DNA of 64,000 bases from Rhynchopus euleeides (Eukaryota; Euglenozoa; Diplonemea; Diplonemida; Diplonemidae), in contig OY723320.1 of the NCBI GenBank assembly GCA_963210315.1, positions 62,001-126,000 of the forward strand, given 5' to 3'. The translations under genes and the position numbers were made by a program. Of this stretch, positions 1-15,000 are shown piece after piece. Under the pieces are notes generated by a model that saw only the letters and a program-made list of their open reading frames with translations, was not told where the DNA came from and searched no databases. How positions within the stretch are numbered: position 1 is the stretch's first letter; every line of letters starts with the position of its first letter.

Positions 1-2
1 TT

Positions 3-3000
3 GCAACCATCCAGAATGATCTTGCACAAGGCACAACCATCCAGAATGATCTTGCACAAGGCGCAACCATACAGAATGATCTTGCAACCATCCAGAATGA
101 TCTTGCACAAGGCACAACCACCCAGAATGATCTTGCACAAGGCACAACCATCCGGAATGATCTTGCAACCATCCAGAATGATCTTGCACAAGGCACAACC
201 ATCCAGAATGATCTTGCACAAGGCACAACCATCCAGAATGATCTTGCACAAGGCACAACCCTCCGGAATGATCCCTCAACCATCCAGAATGATCTTGCAC
301 AAGGCACAACCACCCAGAATGATCCCTCAACCATCCAGAATGATCTTGCACAAGGCACAACCATCCGGAATGATCTTGCAACCATCCAGAATGATCTTGC
401 AACCATCCAGAATGATCTTGCACAAGGCACAACCATCCAGAATGATCTTGCACAAGGCACAACCATCCAGAATGATCTTGCACAAGGCGCAACCATACAG
501 AATGATCTTGCAACCATCCAGAATGATCTTGCACAAGGCACAACCACCCAGAATGATCTTGCAACCATCCAGAATGATCTTGCAACCATCCAGAATGATC
601 TTGCACAAGGCACAACCATCCAGAATGATCTTGCACAAGGCACAACCATCCAGAATGATCTTGCACAAGGCGCAACCATACAGAATGATCTTGCAACCAT
701 CCAGAATGATCTTGCACAAGGCACAACCACCCAGAATGATCTTGCACAAGGCACAACCATCCGGAATGATCTTGCAACCATCCAGAATGATCTTGCACAA
801 GGCACAACCATCCAGAATGATCTTGCACAAGGCACAACCATCCAGAATGATCTTGCACAAGGCACAACCCTCCGGAATGATCCCTCAACCATCCAGAATG
901 ATCTTGCACAAGGCACAACCACCCAGAATGATCTTGCACAAGGCACAACCATACAGAATGATCTTGCACAAGGCACAACCATCCGGAATGATCTTGCAAC
1001 CATCCAGAATGATCTTGCACAAGGCACAACCATCCAGAATGATCTTGCACAAGGCACAACCACCCAGAATGATCTTGCACAAGGCACAACCATACAGAAT
1101 GATCTTGCAACCACCCAGAATGATCTTGCACAAGGCACAACCATACAGAATGATCTTGCACAAGGCACAACCATACAGAATGATCTTGCACAAGGCACAA
1201 CCATCCGGAATGATCTTGCAACCATCCAGAATGATCTTGCACAAGGCACAACCACCCAGAATGATCTTGCACAAGGCACAACCATACAGAATGATCTTGC
1301 AACCACCCAGAATGATCTTGCACAAGGCACAACCATCCAGAATGATCTTGCACAAGGCGCAACCATACAGAATGATCTTGCAACCATCCAGAATGATGTT
1401 GCACAAGGCACAACCATACAGAATGATCTTGCACAAGGCACAACCATCCAGAATGATCTTGCACAAGGCGCAACCATACAGAATGATCTTGCAACCATCC
1501 AGAATGATCTTGCACAAGGCACAACCACCCAGAAGGATCTTGCACAAGGCACAACCATCCAGAATGATCTTGCACAAGGCACAACCATCCAGAATGATCT
1601 TGCACAAGGCACAACCCTCCGGAATGATCCCTCAACCATCCAGAATGATCTTGCACAAGGCACAACCACCCAGAATGATCATGCACAAGGCACAACCATC
1701 CGGAATGATCTTGCAACCATCCAGAATGATCTTGCACAAGGCACAACCATCCAGAATGATCTTGCACAAGGCACAACCATACAGAATGATCTTGCAGAAG
1801 GCACAACCATCCGGAATGATCTTGCAACCATCCAGAATGATCTTGCACAAGGCACAACCATCCAGAATGATCTTGCACAAGGCACAACCACCCAGAATGA
1901 TCTTGCACAAGGCACAACCATACAGAATGATCTTGCAACCACCCAGAATGATCTTGCACAAGGCACAACCATCCAGAATGATCTTGCACAAGGCGCAACC
2001 ATACAGAATGATCTTGCAACCATCCAGAATGATCTTGCACAAGGCACAACCATACAGAATGATCTTGCACAAGGCACAACCATCCAGAATGATCTTGCAC
2101 AAGGCGCAACCATACAGAATGATCTTGCAACCATCCAGAATGATCTTGCACAAGGCACAACCACCCAGAAGGATCTTGCACAAGGCACAACCATCCGGAA
2201 TGATCTTGCAACCGTCCAGAATGATCTTGCACAAGGCACAACCATCCAGAATGATCTTGCACAAGGCGCAACCACACAGAATGATCTTGCAACCATCCAG
2301 AATGATCTTGCACAAGGCACAACCATCCAGAATGATCTTGCACAAGGCACAACCATACAGAATGATCTTGCAGAAGGCACAACCATCCGGAATGATCTTG
2401 CAACCATCCAGAATGATCTTGCACAAGGCACAACCATCCAGAATGATCTTGCACAAGGCACAACCACCCAGAATGATCTTGCACAAGGCACAACCATACA
2501 GAATGATCTTGCAACCACCCAGAATGATCTTGCACAAGGCGCAACCATACAGAATGATCTTGCACAAGGCACAACCACCCAGAAGGATCTTGCACAAGGC
2601 ACAACCATCCGGAATGATCTTGCAACCATCCAGAATGATCTTGCACAAGGCACAACCATCCAGAATGATCTTGCACAAGGCGCAACCACACAGAATGATC
2701 TTGCAACCATCCAGAATGATCTTGCACAAGGCACAACCACCCAGAATGATCTTGCACAAGGCACAACCATCCAGAATGATCTTGCACAAGGCGCAACCAT
2801 ACAGAATGATCTTGCAACCATCCAGAATGATCTTGCACAAGGCACAACCACCCAGAATGATCTTGCACAAGGCACAACCATCCGGAATGATCTTGCAACC
2901 ATCCAGAATGATCTTGCACAAGGCACAACCATCCAGAATGATCTTGCACAAGGCAGAACCATACAGAATGATCTTGCAACCACCCAGAATGATCTTGCAC

Positions 3001-6000
3001 AAGGCACAACCATCCAGAATGATCTTGCACAAGGCGCAACCATACAGAATGATCTTGCACAAGGCACAACCATACAGAATGATCTTGCAACCACCCAGAA
3101 TGATCTTGCACAAGGCACAACCATCCAGAATGATCTTGCACAAGGCACAACCATCCGGAATGATCTTGCAACCATCCAGAATGATCTTGCACAAGGCACA
3201 ACCATCCAGAATGATCGTGCACAAGGCACAACCATCCAGAATGATCTTGCACAAGGCACAACCCTCCGGAATGATCTTGCACAAGGCGCAACCATACAGA
3301 ATGATCTTGCAACCATCCAGAATGATCTTGCACAAGGCACAACCACCCAGAATGATCATGCACAAGGCACAACCATCCGGAATGATCTTGCAACCATCCA
3401 GAATGATCTTGCACAAGGCACAACCATCCAGAATGATCTTGCACAAGGCACAACCATACAGAATGATCTTGCAGAAGGCACAACCATCCGGAATGATCTT
3501 GCAACCATCCAGAATGATCTTGCACAAGGCACAACCATCCAGAATGATCTTGCACAAGGCACAACCACCCAGAATGATCTTGCACAAGGCACAACCATAC
3601 AGAATGATCTTGCAACCACCCAGAATGATCTTGCACAAGGCACAACCATCCAGAATGATCTTGCACAAGGCGCAACCATACAGAATGATCTTGCAACCAT
3701 CCAGAATGATCTTGCACAAGGCACAACCATACAGAATGATCTTGCACAAGGCACAACCATCCAGAATGATCTTGCACAAGGCGCAACCATACAGAATGAT
3801 CTTGCAACCATCCAGAATGATCTTGCACAAGGCACAACCACCCAGAAGGATCTTGCACAAGGCACAACCATCCGGAATGATCTTGCAACCGTCCAGAATG
3901 ATCTTGCACAAGGCACAACCATCCAGAATGATCTTGCACAAGGCGCAACCACACAGAATGATCTTGCAACCATCCAGAATGATCTTGCACAAGGCACAAC
4001 CATACAGAATGATCTTGCAGAAGGCACAACCATCCGGAATGATCTTGCAACCATCCAGAATGATCTTGCACAAGGCACAACCACCCAGAATGATCTTGCA
4101 CAAGGCACAACCATACAGAATGATCTTGCAACCACCCAGAATGATCTTGCACAAGGCGCAACCATACAGAATGATCTTGCAACCATCCAGAATGATCTTG
4201 CACAAGGCACAACCACCCAGAAGGATCTTGCACAAGGCACAACCATCCGGAATGATCTTGCAACCATCCAGAATGATCTTGCACAAGGCACAACCATCCA
4301 GAATGATCTTGCACAAGGCGCAACCACACAGAATGATCTTGCAACCATCCAGAATGATCTTGCACAAGGCACAACCACCCAGAATGATCTTGCACAAGGC
4401 ACAACCATCCAGAATGATCTTGCACAAGGCGCAACCATACATAATGATCTTGCAACCATCCAGAATGATCTTGCACAAGGCACAACCACCCAGAATGATC
4501 TTGCACAAGGCACAACCATCCGGAATGATCTTGCAACCATCCAGAATGATCTTGCACAAGGCACAACCATCCAGAATGATCTTGCACAAGGCACAACCAT
4601 ACAGAATGATCTTGCAACCACCCAGAATGATCTTGCACAAGGCACAACCATCCAGAATGATCTTGCACAAGGCGCAACCATACAGAATGATCTTGCAACC
4701 ATCCAGAATGATCTTGCACAAGGCACAACCATACAGAATGATCTTGCACAAGGCACAACCATCCGGAATGATCTTGCAACCATCCAGAATGATCTTGCAC
4801 AAGGCACAACCATCCAGAATGATCGTGCACAAGGCACAACCATCCAGAATGATCTTGCACAAGGCACAACCCTCCGGAATGATCTTGCACAAGGCGCAAC
4901 CATACAGAATGATCTTGCAACCATCCAGAATGATCTTGCACAAGGCACAACCATACAGAATGATCTTGCACAAGGCACAACCCTCCGGAATGATCTTGCA
5001 CAAGGCGCAACCATACAGAATGATCTTGCAACCATCCAGAATGATCTTGCACAAGGCACAACCATACAGAATGATCTTGCACAAGGCACAACCATCCGGA
5101 ATGATCTTGCAACCATCCAGAATGATCTTGCACAAGGCACAACCATCCAGAATGATCTTGCACAAGGCACAACCATACAGAATGATCTTGCAACCACCCA
5201 GAATGATCTTGCACGAGGCACAACCATCCAGAATGATCTTGCACAAGGCGCAACCATACAGAATGATCTTACAACCATCCAGAATGATCTTGCACAAGGC
5301 ACAACCATACAGAATGATCTTGCAACCACCCAGAATGATCTTGCACAAGGCACAACCCTCCGGAATGATCTTGCACAAGGCGCAACCATACAGAATGATC
5401 TTGCAACCATCCAGAATGATCTTGCACAAGGCACAACCATACAGAATGATCTTGCACAAGGCACAACCATCCGGAATGATCTTGCAACCATCCAGAATGA
5501 TCTTGCACAAGGCACAACCATCCAGAATGATCTTGCACAAGGCACAACCATACAGAATGATCTTGCAACCACCCAGAATGATCTTGCACAAGGCACAACC
5601 ATCCAGAATGATCTTGCACAAGGCACAACCATACAGAATGATCTTGCACAAGGCACAACCATCCAGAATGATCTTGCACAAGGCGCAACCATACAGAATG
5701 ATCTTGCAACCATCCAGAATGATCTTGCACAAGGCACAACCACCCAGAATGATCTTGCACAAGGCACAACCATACAGAATGATCTTGCAACCACCCAGAA
5801 TGATCTTGCACAAGGCACAACCATCCAGAATGATCTTGCACAAGGCACAACCATCCGGAATGATCTTGCAACCATCCAGAATGATCTTGGACAAGTCAAA
5901 TCCATACAGAATGATCTTGCAACCATCCAGAATGATCTTGCACAAGGCACAATCATCCGGAATGATCTTGCAACCATCCAGAATGATCTTGCACAAGGCA

Positions 6001-9000
6001 CAACCATCCAGAATGATCTTGCACAAGGCACAACCATCCGGAATGATCTTGCAACCACCCAGAATGATCTTGCACAAGGCACAACCATCCGGAATGATCT
6101 TGCAACCATCCAGAATGATCTTGCACAAGGCACAACCATACAGAATGATCTTGCACAAGGCACAACCATCCAGAATGATCTTGCACAAGGCGCAACCATA
6201 CAGAATGATCTTGCAACCATCCAGAATGCTCTTGCACAAGGCACAACCACCCAGAATGATCTTGCACAAGGCACAATCATCCGGAATGATCTTGCAACCA
6301 TCCAGAATGATCTTGCACAAGGCACAACCATCCAGAATGATCTTGCACAAGGCACAACCATCCGGAATGATCTTGCAACCACCCAGAATGATCTTGCACA
6401 AGGCACAACCATCCGGAATGATCTTGCAACCATCCAGAATGATCTTGCACAAGGCACAACCATACAGAATGATCTTGCACAAGGCACAACCATCCAGAAT
6501 GATCTTGCACAAGGCGCAACCATACAGAATGATCTTGCAACCATCCAGAATGCTCTTGCACAAGGCACAACCACCCAGAAGGATCTTGCACAAGGCACAA
6601 CCATCCGGAATGATCTTGCAACCGTCCAGAATGATCTTGCACAAGGCACAACCATCCAGAATGATCTTGCACAAGGCGCAACCACACAGAATGATCTTGC
6701 AACCATCCAGAATGATCTTGCACAAGGCACAACCATCCAGAATGATCTTGCACAAGGCACAACCATACAGAATGATCTTGCAGAAGGCACAACCATCCGG
6801 AATGATCTTGCAACCATCCAGAATGATCTTGCACAAGGCACAACCATCCAGAATGATCTTGCACAAGGCACAACCACCCAGAATGATCTTGCACAAGGCA
6901 CAACCATACAGAATGATCTTGCAACCACCCAGAATGATCTTGCACAAGGCGCAACCATACAGAATGATCTTGCAACCATCCAGAATGATCTTGCACAAGG
7001 CACAACCACCCAGAAGGATCTTGCACAAGGCACAACCATCCGGAATGATCTTGCACAAGGCACAACCATCCAGAATGATCTTGCACAAGGCACAACCATC
7101 CAGAATGATCTTGCACAAGGCACAACCATCCAGAATGATCTTGCACAAGGCGCAACCACACAGAATGATCTTGCAACCATCCAGAATGATCTTGCACAAG
7201 GCACAACCACCCAGAATGATCTTGCACAAGGCACAACCATCCAGAATGATCTTGCACAAGGCGCAACCATACAGAATGATCTTGCAACCATCCAGAATGA
7301 TCTTGCACAAGGCACAACCACCCAGAATGATCTTGCACAAGGCACAACCATCCGGAATGATCTTGCAACCATCCAGAATGATCTTGCACAAGGCACAACC
7401 ATCCAGAATGATCTTGCACAAGGCACAACCATACAGAATGATCTTGCAACCACCCAGAATGATCTTGCACAAGGCACAACCATCCAGAATGATCTTGCAC
7501 AAGGCGCAACCATACAGAATGATCTTGCAACCATCCAGAATGATCTTGCACAAGGCACAACCATACAGAATGATCTTGCACAAGGCACAACCATCCGGAA
7601 TGATCTTGCAACCATCCAAAATGATCTTGCACAAGGCACAACCATCCAGAATGATCGTGCACAAGGCACAACCATCCAGAATGATCTTGCACAAGGCACA
7701 ACCCTCCGGAATGATCTTGCACAAGGCGCAACCATACAGAATGATCTTGCAACCATCCAGAATGATCTTGCACAAGGCACAACCATACAGAATGATCTTG
7801 CACAAGGCACAACCCTCCGGAATGATCTTGCACAAGGCGCAACCATACAGAATGATCTTGCAACCATCCAGAATGATCTTGCACAAGGCACAACCATACA
7901 GAATGATCTTGCACAAGGCACAACCATCCGGAATGATCTTGCAACCATCCAGAATGATCTTGCACAAGGCACAACCATCCAGAATGATCTTGCACAAGGC
8001 ACAACCATACAGAATGATCTTGCAACCACCCAGAATGATCTTGCACAAGGCACAACCATCCAGAATGATCTTGCACAAGGCGCAACCATACAGAATGATC
8101 TTACAACCATCCAGAATGATCTTGCACAAGGCACAACCATACAGAATGATCTTGCAACCACCCAGAATGATCTTGCACAAGGCACAACCATCCAGAATGA
8201 TCTTGCACAAGGCGCAACCATACAGAATGATCTTACAACCATCCAGAATGATCTTGCACAAGGCACAACCATCCAGAATGATCGTGCACAAGGCACAACC
8301 ATACAGAATGATCTTGCAACCACCCAGAATGATCTTGCACAAGGCACAACCATACAGAATGATCTTGCACAAGGCACAACCATCCAGAATGATCTTGCAC
8401 AAGGCGCAACCATACAGAATGATCTTGCAACCATCCAGAATGATCTTGCACAAGGCACAACCACCCAGAATGATCTTGCACAAGGCACAACCATCCGGAA
8501 TGATCTTGCAACCATCCAGAATGATCTTGCACAAGGCACAACCATCCAGAATGATCTTGCACAAGGCACAACCATCCAGAATGATCTTGCACAAGGCACA
8601 ACCCTCCGGAATGATCCCTCAACCATCCAGAATGATCTTGCACAAGGCACAACCATCCGGAATGATCTTGCAACCATCCAGAATGATCTTGCAACCATCC
8701 AGAATGATCTTGCAACCATCCAGAATGATTTTGCACAAGGCACAACCACCCTGAATGATCTTGCACAAGGCACAACCATCCGGAATGATCTTGCAACCAT
8801 CCAGAATGATCTTGGACAAGTCAAATCCATACAGAATGATCTTGCAACCATCCAGAATGATCTTGCACAAGGCACAACCATCCAGAATGATCTTGGACAA
8901 GTCAAATCCATACAGAATGATCTTGCAACCATCCAGAATGATCTTGCACAAGGCACAACCATCCAGAATGATCTTGCACAAGGCACAACCATGCAGAATG

Positions 9001-12000
9001 ATCTTGCAACCACCCAGAATGATCTTGCACAAGGCACAAGCATCCAGAATGATCTTGCACAAGGCGCAACCATACAGAATGATCTTGCAACCATCCAGAA
9101 TGATCTTGCACAAGGCACAACCACCCAGAATGATCTTGCACAAGGCACAACCATCCGGAATGATCTTGAAACCATCCAGAATGATCTTGCACAAGGCACA
9201 ACCATCCAGAATGATCTTGCACAAGGCACAACCATCCAGAATGATCTTGCACAAGGCACAACCACCCAGAATGATCTTGCACAAGGCACAACCATCCAGA
9301 ATGATCTTGCACAAGGCGCAACCATACATAATGATCTTGCAACCATCCAGAATGATCTTGCACAAGGCACAACCACCCAGAATGATCTTGCACAAGGCAC
9401 AATCATCCGGAATGATCTTGCAACCATCCAGAATGATCTTGCACAAGGCACAACCATCCAGAATGATCTTGCACAAGGCACAACCATACAGAATGATCTT
9501 GCAACCACCCAGAATGATCTTGCACAAGGCACAACCATCCAGAATGATCTTGCACAAGGCGCAACCATACAGAATGATCTTGCAACCATCCAGAATGATC
9601 TTGCACAAGGCACAACCATACAGAATGATCTTGCACAAGGCACAACCATCCGGAATGATCTTGCAACCATCCAGAATGATCTTGCACAAGGCACAACCAT
9701 CCAGAATGATCGTGCACAAGGCACAACCATCCAGAATGATCTTGCACAAGGCACAACCCTCCGGAATGATCTTGCACAAGGCGCAACCATACAGAATGAT
9801 CTTGCAACCATCCAGAATGATCTTGCACAAGGCACAACCACCCAGAATGATCTTGCACAAGGCACAACCATACAGAATGATCTTGCACAAGGCACAACCA
9901 TCCAGAATGATCTTGCACAAGGCGCAACCATACAGAATGATCTTGCAACCATCCAGAATGATCTTGCACAAGGCACAACCATCCAGAATGATCTTGCACA
10001 AGGCACAACCATCCGGAATGATCTTGCAAGCATCCAGAATGATCTTGCACAAGGCGCAACCATACAGAATGATCTTGCAACCATCCAGAATGATCTTGCA
10101 CAAGGCACAACCACCCAGAATGATCTTGCACAAGGCACAACCATCAAGAATGATCTTGCACAAGGCACAACCATCCAGAATGATCTTGCACAAGGCACAA
10201 CCATCAAGAATGATCTTGCACAAGGCACAACCATCCAGAATGATCTTGCACAAGGCACAACCATCCGGAATGATCTTGCACAAGGCACAACCACCCAGAA
10301 TGATCTTGCACAAGGCACAATCATCCGGAATGATCTTGCAACCATCCAGAATGATCTTGCACAAGGCACAACCATCCAGAATGATCTTGCACAAGGCACA
10401 ACCATACAGAATGATCTTGCAACCACCCAGAATGATCTTGCACAAGGCACAACCATCCAGAATGATCTTGCACAAGGCGCAACCATACAGAATGATCTTG
10501 CAACCATCCAGAATGATCTTGCACAAGGCACAACCATACAGAATGATCTTGCACAAGGCACAACCATCCGGAATGATCTTGCAACCATCCAGAATGATCT
10601 TGCACAAGGCACAACCATCCAGAATGATCTTGCACAAGGCGCAACCACACAGAATGATCTTGCAACCATCCAGAATGATCTTGCACAAGGCACAACCATC
10701 CAGAAGGATCTTGCACAAGGCACAACCATCCGGAATGATCTTGCAACCATCCAGAATGATCTTGCACAAGGCACAACCATCCAGAATGATCTTGCACAAG
10801 GCGCAACCACACAGAATGATCTTGCAACCATCCAGAATGATCTTGCACAAGGCACAACCATCCAGAATGATCTTGCACAAGGCACAACCATACAGAATGA
10901 TCTTGCAGAAGGCACAACCATCCGGAATGATCTTGCAACCATCCAGAATGATCTTGCACAAGGCACAACCATCCAGAATGATCTTGCACAAGGCACAACC
11001 ACCCAGAATGATCTTGCACAAGGCACAACCATACAGAATGATCTTGCAACCACCCAGAATGATCTTGCACAAGGCACAACCATCCAGAATGATCTTGCAC
11101 AAGGCACAACCATACAGAATGATCTTGCAACCACCCAGAATGATCTTGCACAAGGCACAACCATCCAGAATGATCTTGCACAAGGCGCAACCATACAGAA
11201 TGATCTTGCAACCATCCAGAATGATCTTGCACAAGGCACAACCATACAGAATGATCTTGCACAAGGCACAACCATCCGGAATGATCTTGCAACCATCCAG
11301 AATGATCTTGCACAAGGCACAACCATCCAGAATGATCGTGCACAAGGCACAACCATCCAGAATGATCTTGCACAAGGCACAACCCTCCGGAATGATCTTG
11401 CACAAGGCGCAACCATACAGAATGATCTTGCAACCATCCAGAATGATCTTGCACAAGGCACAACCACCCAGAATGATCTTGCACAAGGCACAACCATACA
11501 GAATGATCTTGCACAAGGCACAACCATACAGAATGATCTTGCAACCACCCAGAATGATCTTGCACAAGGCACAACCATCCAGAATGATCTTGCACAAGGC
11601 GCAACCATACAGAATGATCTTGCAACCATCCAGAATGATCTTGCACAAGGTACAACCATACAGAATGATCTTGCACAAGGCACAACCATCCAGAATGATC
11701 TTGCACAAGGCACAACCATCCGGAATGATCTTGCAACCATCCAGAATGATCTTGCACAAGGCGCAACCATACAGAATGATCTTGCAACCATCCAGAATGA
11801 TCTTGCACAAGGCACAACCACCCAGAATGATCTTGCACAAGGCACAACCATCCAGAATGATCTTGCACAAGGCACAACCCTCCAGAATGATCTTGCACAA
11901 GGCACAACCATCAAGAATGATCTTGCACAAGGCACAACCATCCAGAATGATCTTGCACAAGGCACAACCCTCCGGAATGATCCCTCAACCATCCAGAATG

Positions 12001-15000
12001 ATCTTGCACACGGCACAACCATCCGGAATGATCCCTCAACCATCCAGAATGATCTTGCAACCATCCAGAATGATCTTGCAACCATCCAGAATGATCTTGC
12101 ACAAGGCACAACCATCCAGAATGATCTTGCACAAGGCGCAACCATACAGAATGATCTTGCAACCATCCAGAATGATCTTGCACAAGGCACAACCACCCAG
12201 AATGATCTTGCACAAGGCACAACCATACAGAATGATCTTGCAACCACCCAGAATGATCTTGCACAAGGCACAACCATCCAGAATGATCTTGCACAAGGCG
12301 CAACCATACAGAATGATCTTGCAACCATCCAGAATGATCTTGCACAAGGCACAACCATACAGAATGATCTTGCAACCACCCAGAATGATCTTGCACAAGG
12401 CACAACCATCCAGAATGATCTTGCACAAGGCGCAACCATACAGAATGATCTTGCAACCATCCAGAATGATCTTGCACAAGGCACAACCATACAGAATGAT
12501 CTTGCACAAGGCACAACCATCCAGAATGATCTTGCACAAGGCACAACCATCCGGAATGATCTTGCAACCATCCAGAATGATCTTGCACAAGGCGCAACCA
12601 TACAGAATGATCTTGCAACCATCCAGAATGATCTTGCACAAGGCACAACCACCCAGAATGATCTTGCACAAGGCACAACCATCCAGAATGATCTTGCACA
12701 AGGCACAACCCTCCAGAATGATCTTGCACAAGGCACAACCATCAAGAATGATCTTGCACAAGGCACAACCATCCAGAATGATCTTGCACAAGGCACAACC
12801 CTCCGGAATGATCCCTCAACCATCCAGAATGATCTTGCACACGGCACAACCATCCGGAATGATCCCTCAACCATCCAGAATGATCTTGCAACCATCCAGA
12901 ATGATCTCGCAACCATCCAGAATGATCTTGCACAAGGCACAACCATCCAGAATGATCTTGCACAAGGCGCAACCATACAGAATGATCTTGCAACCATCCA
13001 GAATGATCTTGCACAAGGCACAACCACCCAGAATGATCTTGCACAAGGCACAACCATACAGAATGATCTTGCAACCACCCAGAATGATCTTGCACAAGGC
13101 ACAACCATCCAGAATGATCTTGCACAAGGCGCAACCATACAGAATGATCTTGCAACCATCCAGAATGATCTTGCAACCATCCAGAATGATCTTGCAACCA
13201 TCCAGAATGATCTTGCACAAGGCACAACCATCCAGAATGATCTTGCACAAGGCGCAACCATACAGAATGATCTTGCAACCATCCAGAATGATCTTGCACA
13301 AGGCACAACCATACAGAATGATCTTGCAACCACCCAGAATGATCTTGCACAAGGCACAACCATCCAGAATGATCTTGCACAAGGCGCAACCATACAGAAT
13401 GATCTTGCAACCATCCAGAATGATCTTGCACAAGGCACAACCATACAGAATGATCTTGCACAAGGCACAACCATCCGGAATGATCTTGCAACCATCCAGA
13501 ATGATCTTGCACAAGGCACAACCATACAGAATGATCTTGCACAAGGCACAACCATACAGAATGATCTTGCAACCACCCAGAATGATCTTGCACAAGGCAC
13601 AACCATCCAGAATGATCTTGCACAAGGCGCAACCATACAGAATGATCTTGCAACCATCCAGAATGATCTTGCACAAGGCACAACCATACAGAATGATCTT
13701 GCACAAGGCACAACCATCCAGAATGATCTTGCACAAGGCACAACCATCCGGAATGATCTTGCAACCATCCAGAATGATCTTGCACAAGGCGCAACCATAC
13801 AGAATGATCTTGCAACCATCCAGAATGATCTTGCACAAGGCACAACCACCCAGAATGATCTTGCACAAGGCACAACCATCCAGAATGATCTTGCACAAGG
13901 CACAACCCTCCAGAATGATCTTGCACAAGGCACAACCATCAAGAATGATCTTGCACAAGGCACAACCATCCAGAATGATCTTGCACAAGGCACAACCCTC
14001 CGGAATGATCCCTCAACCATCCAGAATGATCTTGCACACGGCACAACCATCCGGAATGATCCCTCAACCATCCAGAATGATCTTGCAACCATCCAGAATG
14101 ATCTTGCACAAGGCACAACCATCCAGAATGATCTTGCACAAGGCGCAACCATACAGAATGATCTTGCAACCATCCAGAATGATCTTGCACAAGGCACAAC
14201 CACCCAGAATGATCTTGCACAAGGCACAACCATACAGAATGATCTTGCAACCACCCAGAATGATCTTGCACAAGGCACAACCACCCAGAATGATCTTGCA
14301 CAAGGCACAACCATCCAGAATGATCTTGCACAAGGCGCAACCATACAGAATGATCTTGCAACCATCCAGAATGATCTTGCACAAGGCACAACCATACAGA
14401 ATGATCTTGCAACCACCCAGAATGATCTTGCACAAGGCACAACCATCCAGAATGATCTTGCACAAGGCGCAACCATACAGAATGATCTTGCAACCATACA
14501 GAATGATCTTGCACAAGGCACAACCATCCAGAATGATCGTGCACAAGGCACAACCATCCAGAATGATCTTGCACAAGGCACAACCCTCCGGAATGATCTT
14601 GCACAAGGCGCAACCATACAGAATGATCTTGCAACCATCCAGAATGATCTTGCACAAGGCACAACCACCCAGAATGATCTTGCACAAGGCACAACCATAC
14701 AGAATGATCTTGCAACCACCCAGAATGATCTTGCACAAGGCACAACCATCCAGAATGATCTTGCACAAGGCACAACCATCCAGAATGATCTTGCACAAGG
14801 CGCAACCATACAGAATGATCTTGCAACCATCCAGAATGATCTTGCACAAGGCACAACCATCCAGAATGATCTTGCAACCATCCAGAATGATCTTGCAACC
14901 ATCCAGAATGATCTTGCACAAGGCACAACCATCCAGAATGATCTTGCACAAGGCGCAACCATACAGAATGATCTTGCAACCATCCAGAATGATCTTGCAC

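Noticed and set aside
1632..8594. Minus-strand CKIILDGCALC frames, Cys-rich
   Set aside because: A regular Cys pattern could suggest a metal-binding or small-secreted repeat protein, but it is the exact reverse complement of the repeat, is interrupted by stops at DPST variants and has no start context.
1..8754. Long + frame reading MILHKAQPSR repeats (also 8755-22758, 22808-27721, 27722-30352, 30353-56146 and later)
   Set aside because: It is the frame next to TIQNDLA and is broken by several stops: TGA from accaccctgaat, TAG from gatctagca, and TGA after the frameshift. Its many ATGs are an accident of aatgat. The changes that break it are silent or mild in the TIQNDLA frame.
8991..8993. 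In-frame ATG as a start codon (also 30589 and 44860)
   Set aside because: Each is an ATC-to-ATG change within an ordinary unit; upstream sequence is the same repeat with no ribosome-binding site and the frame is open well before it.
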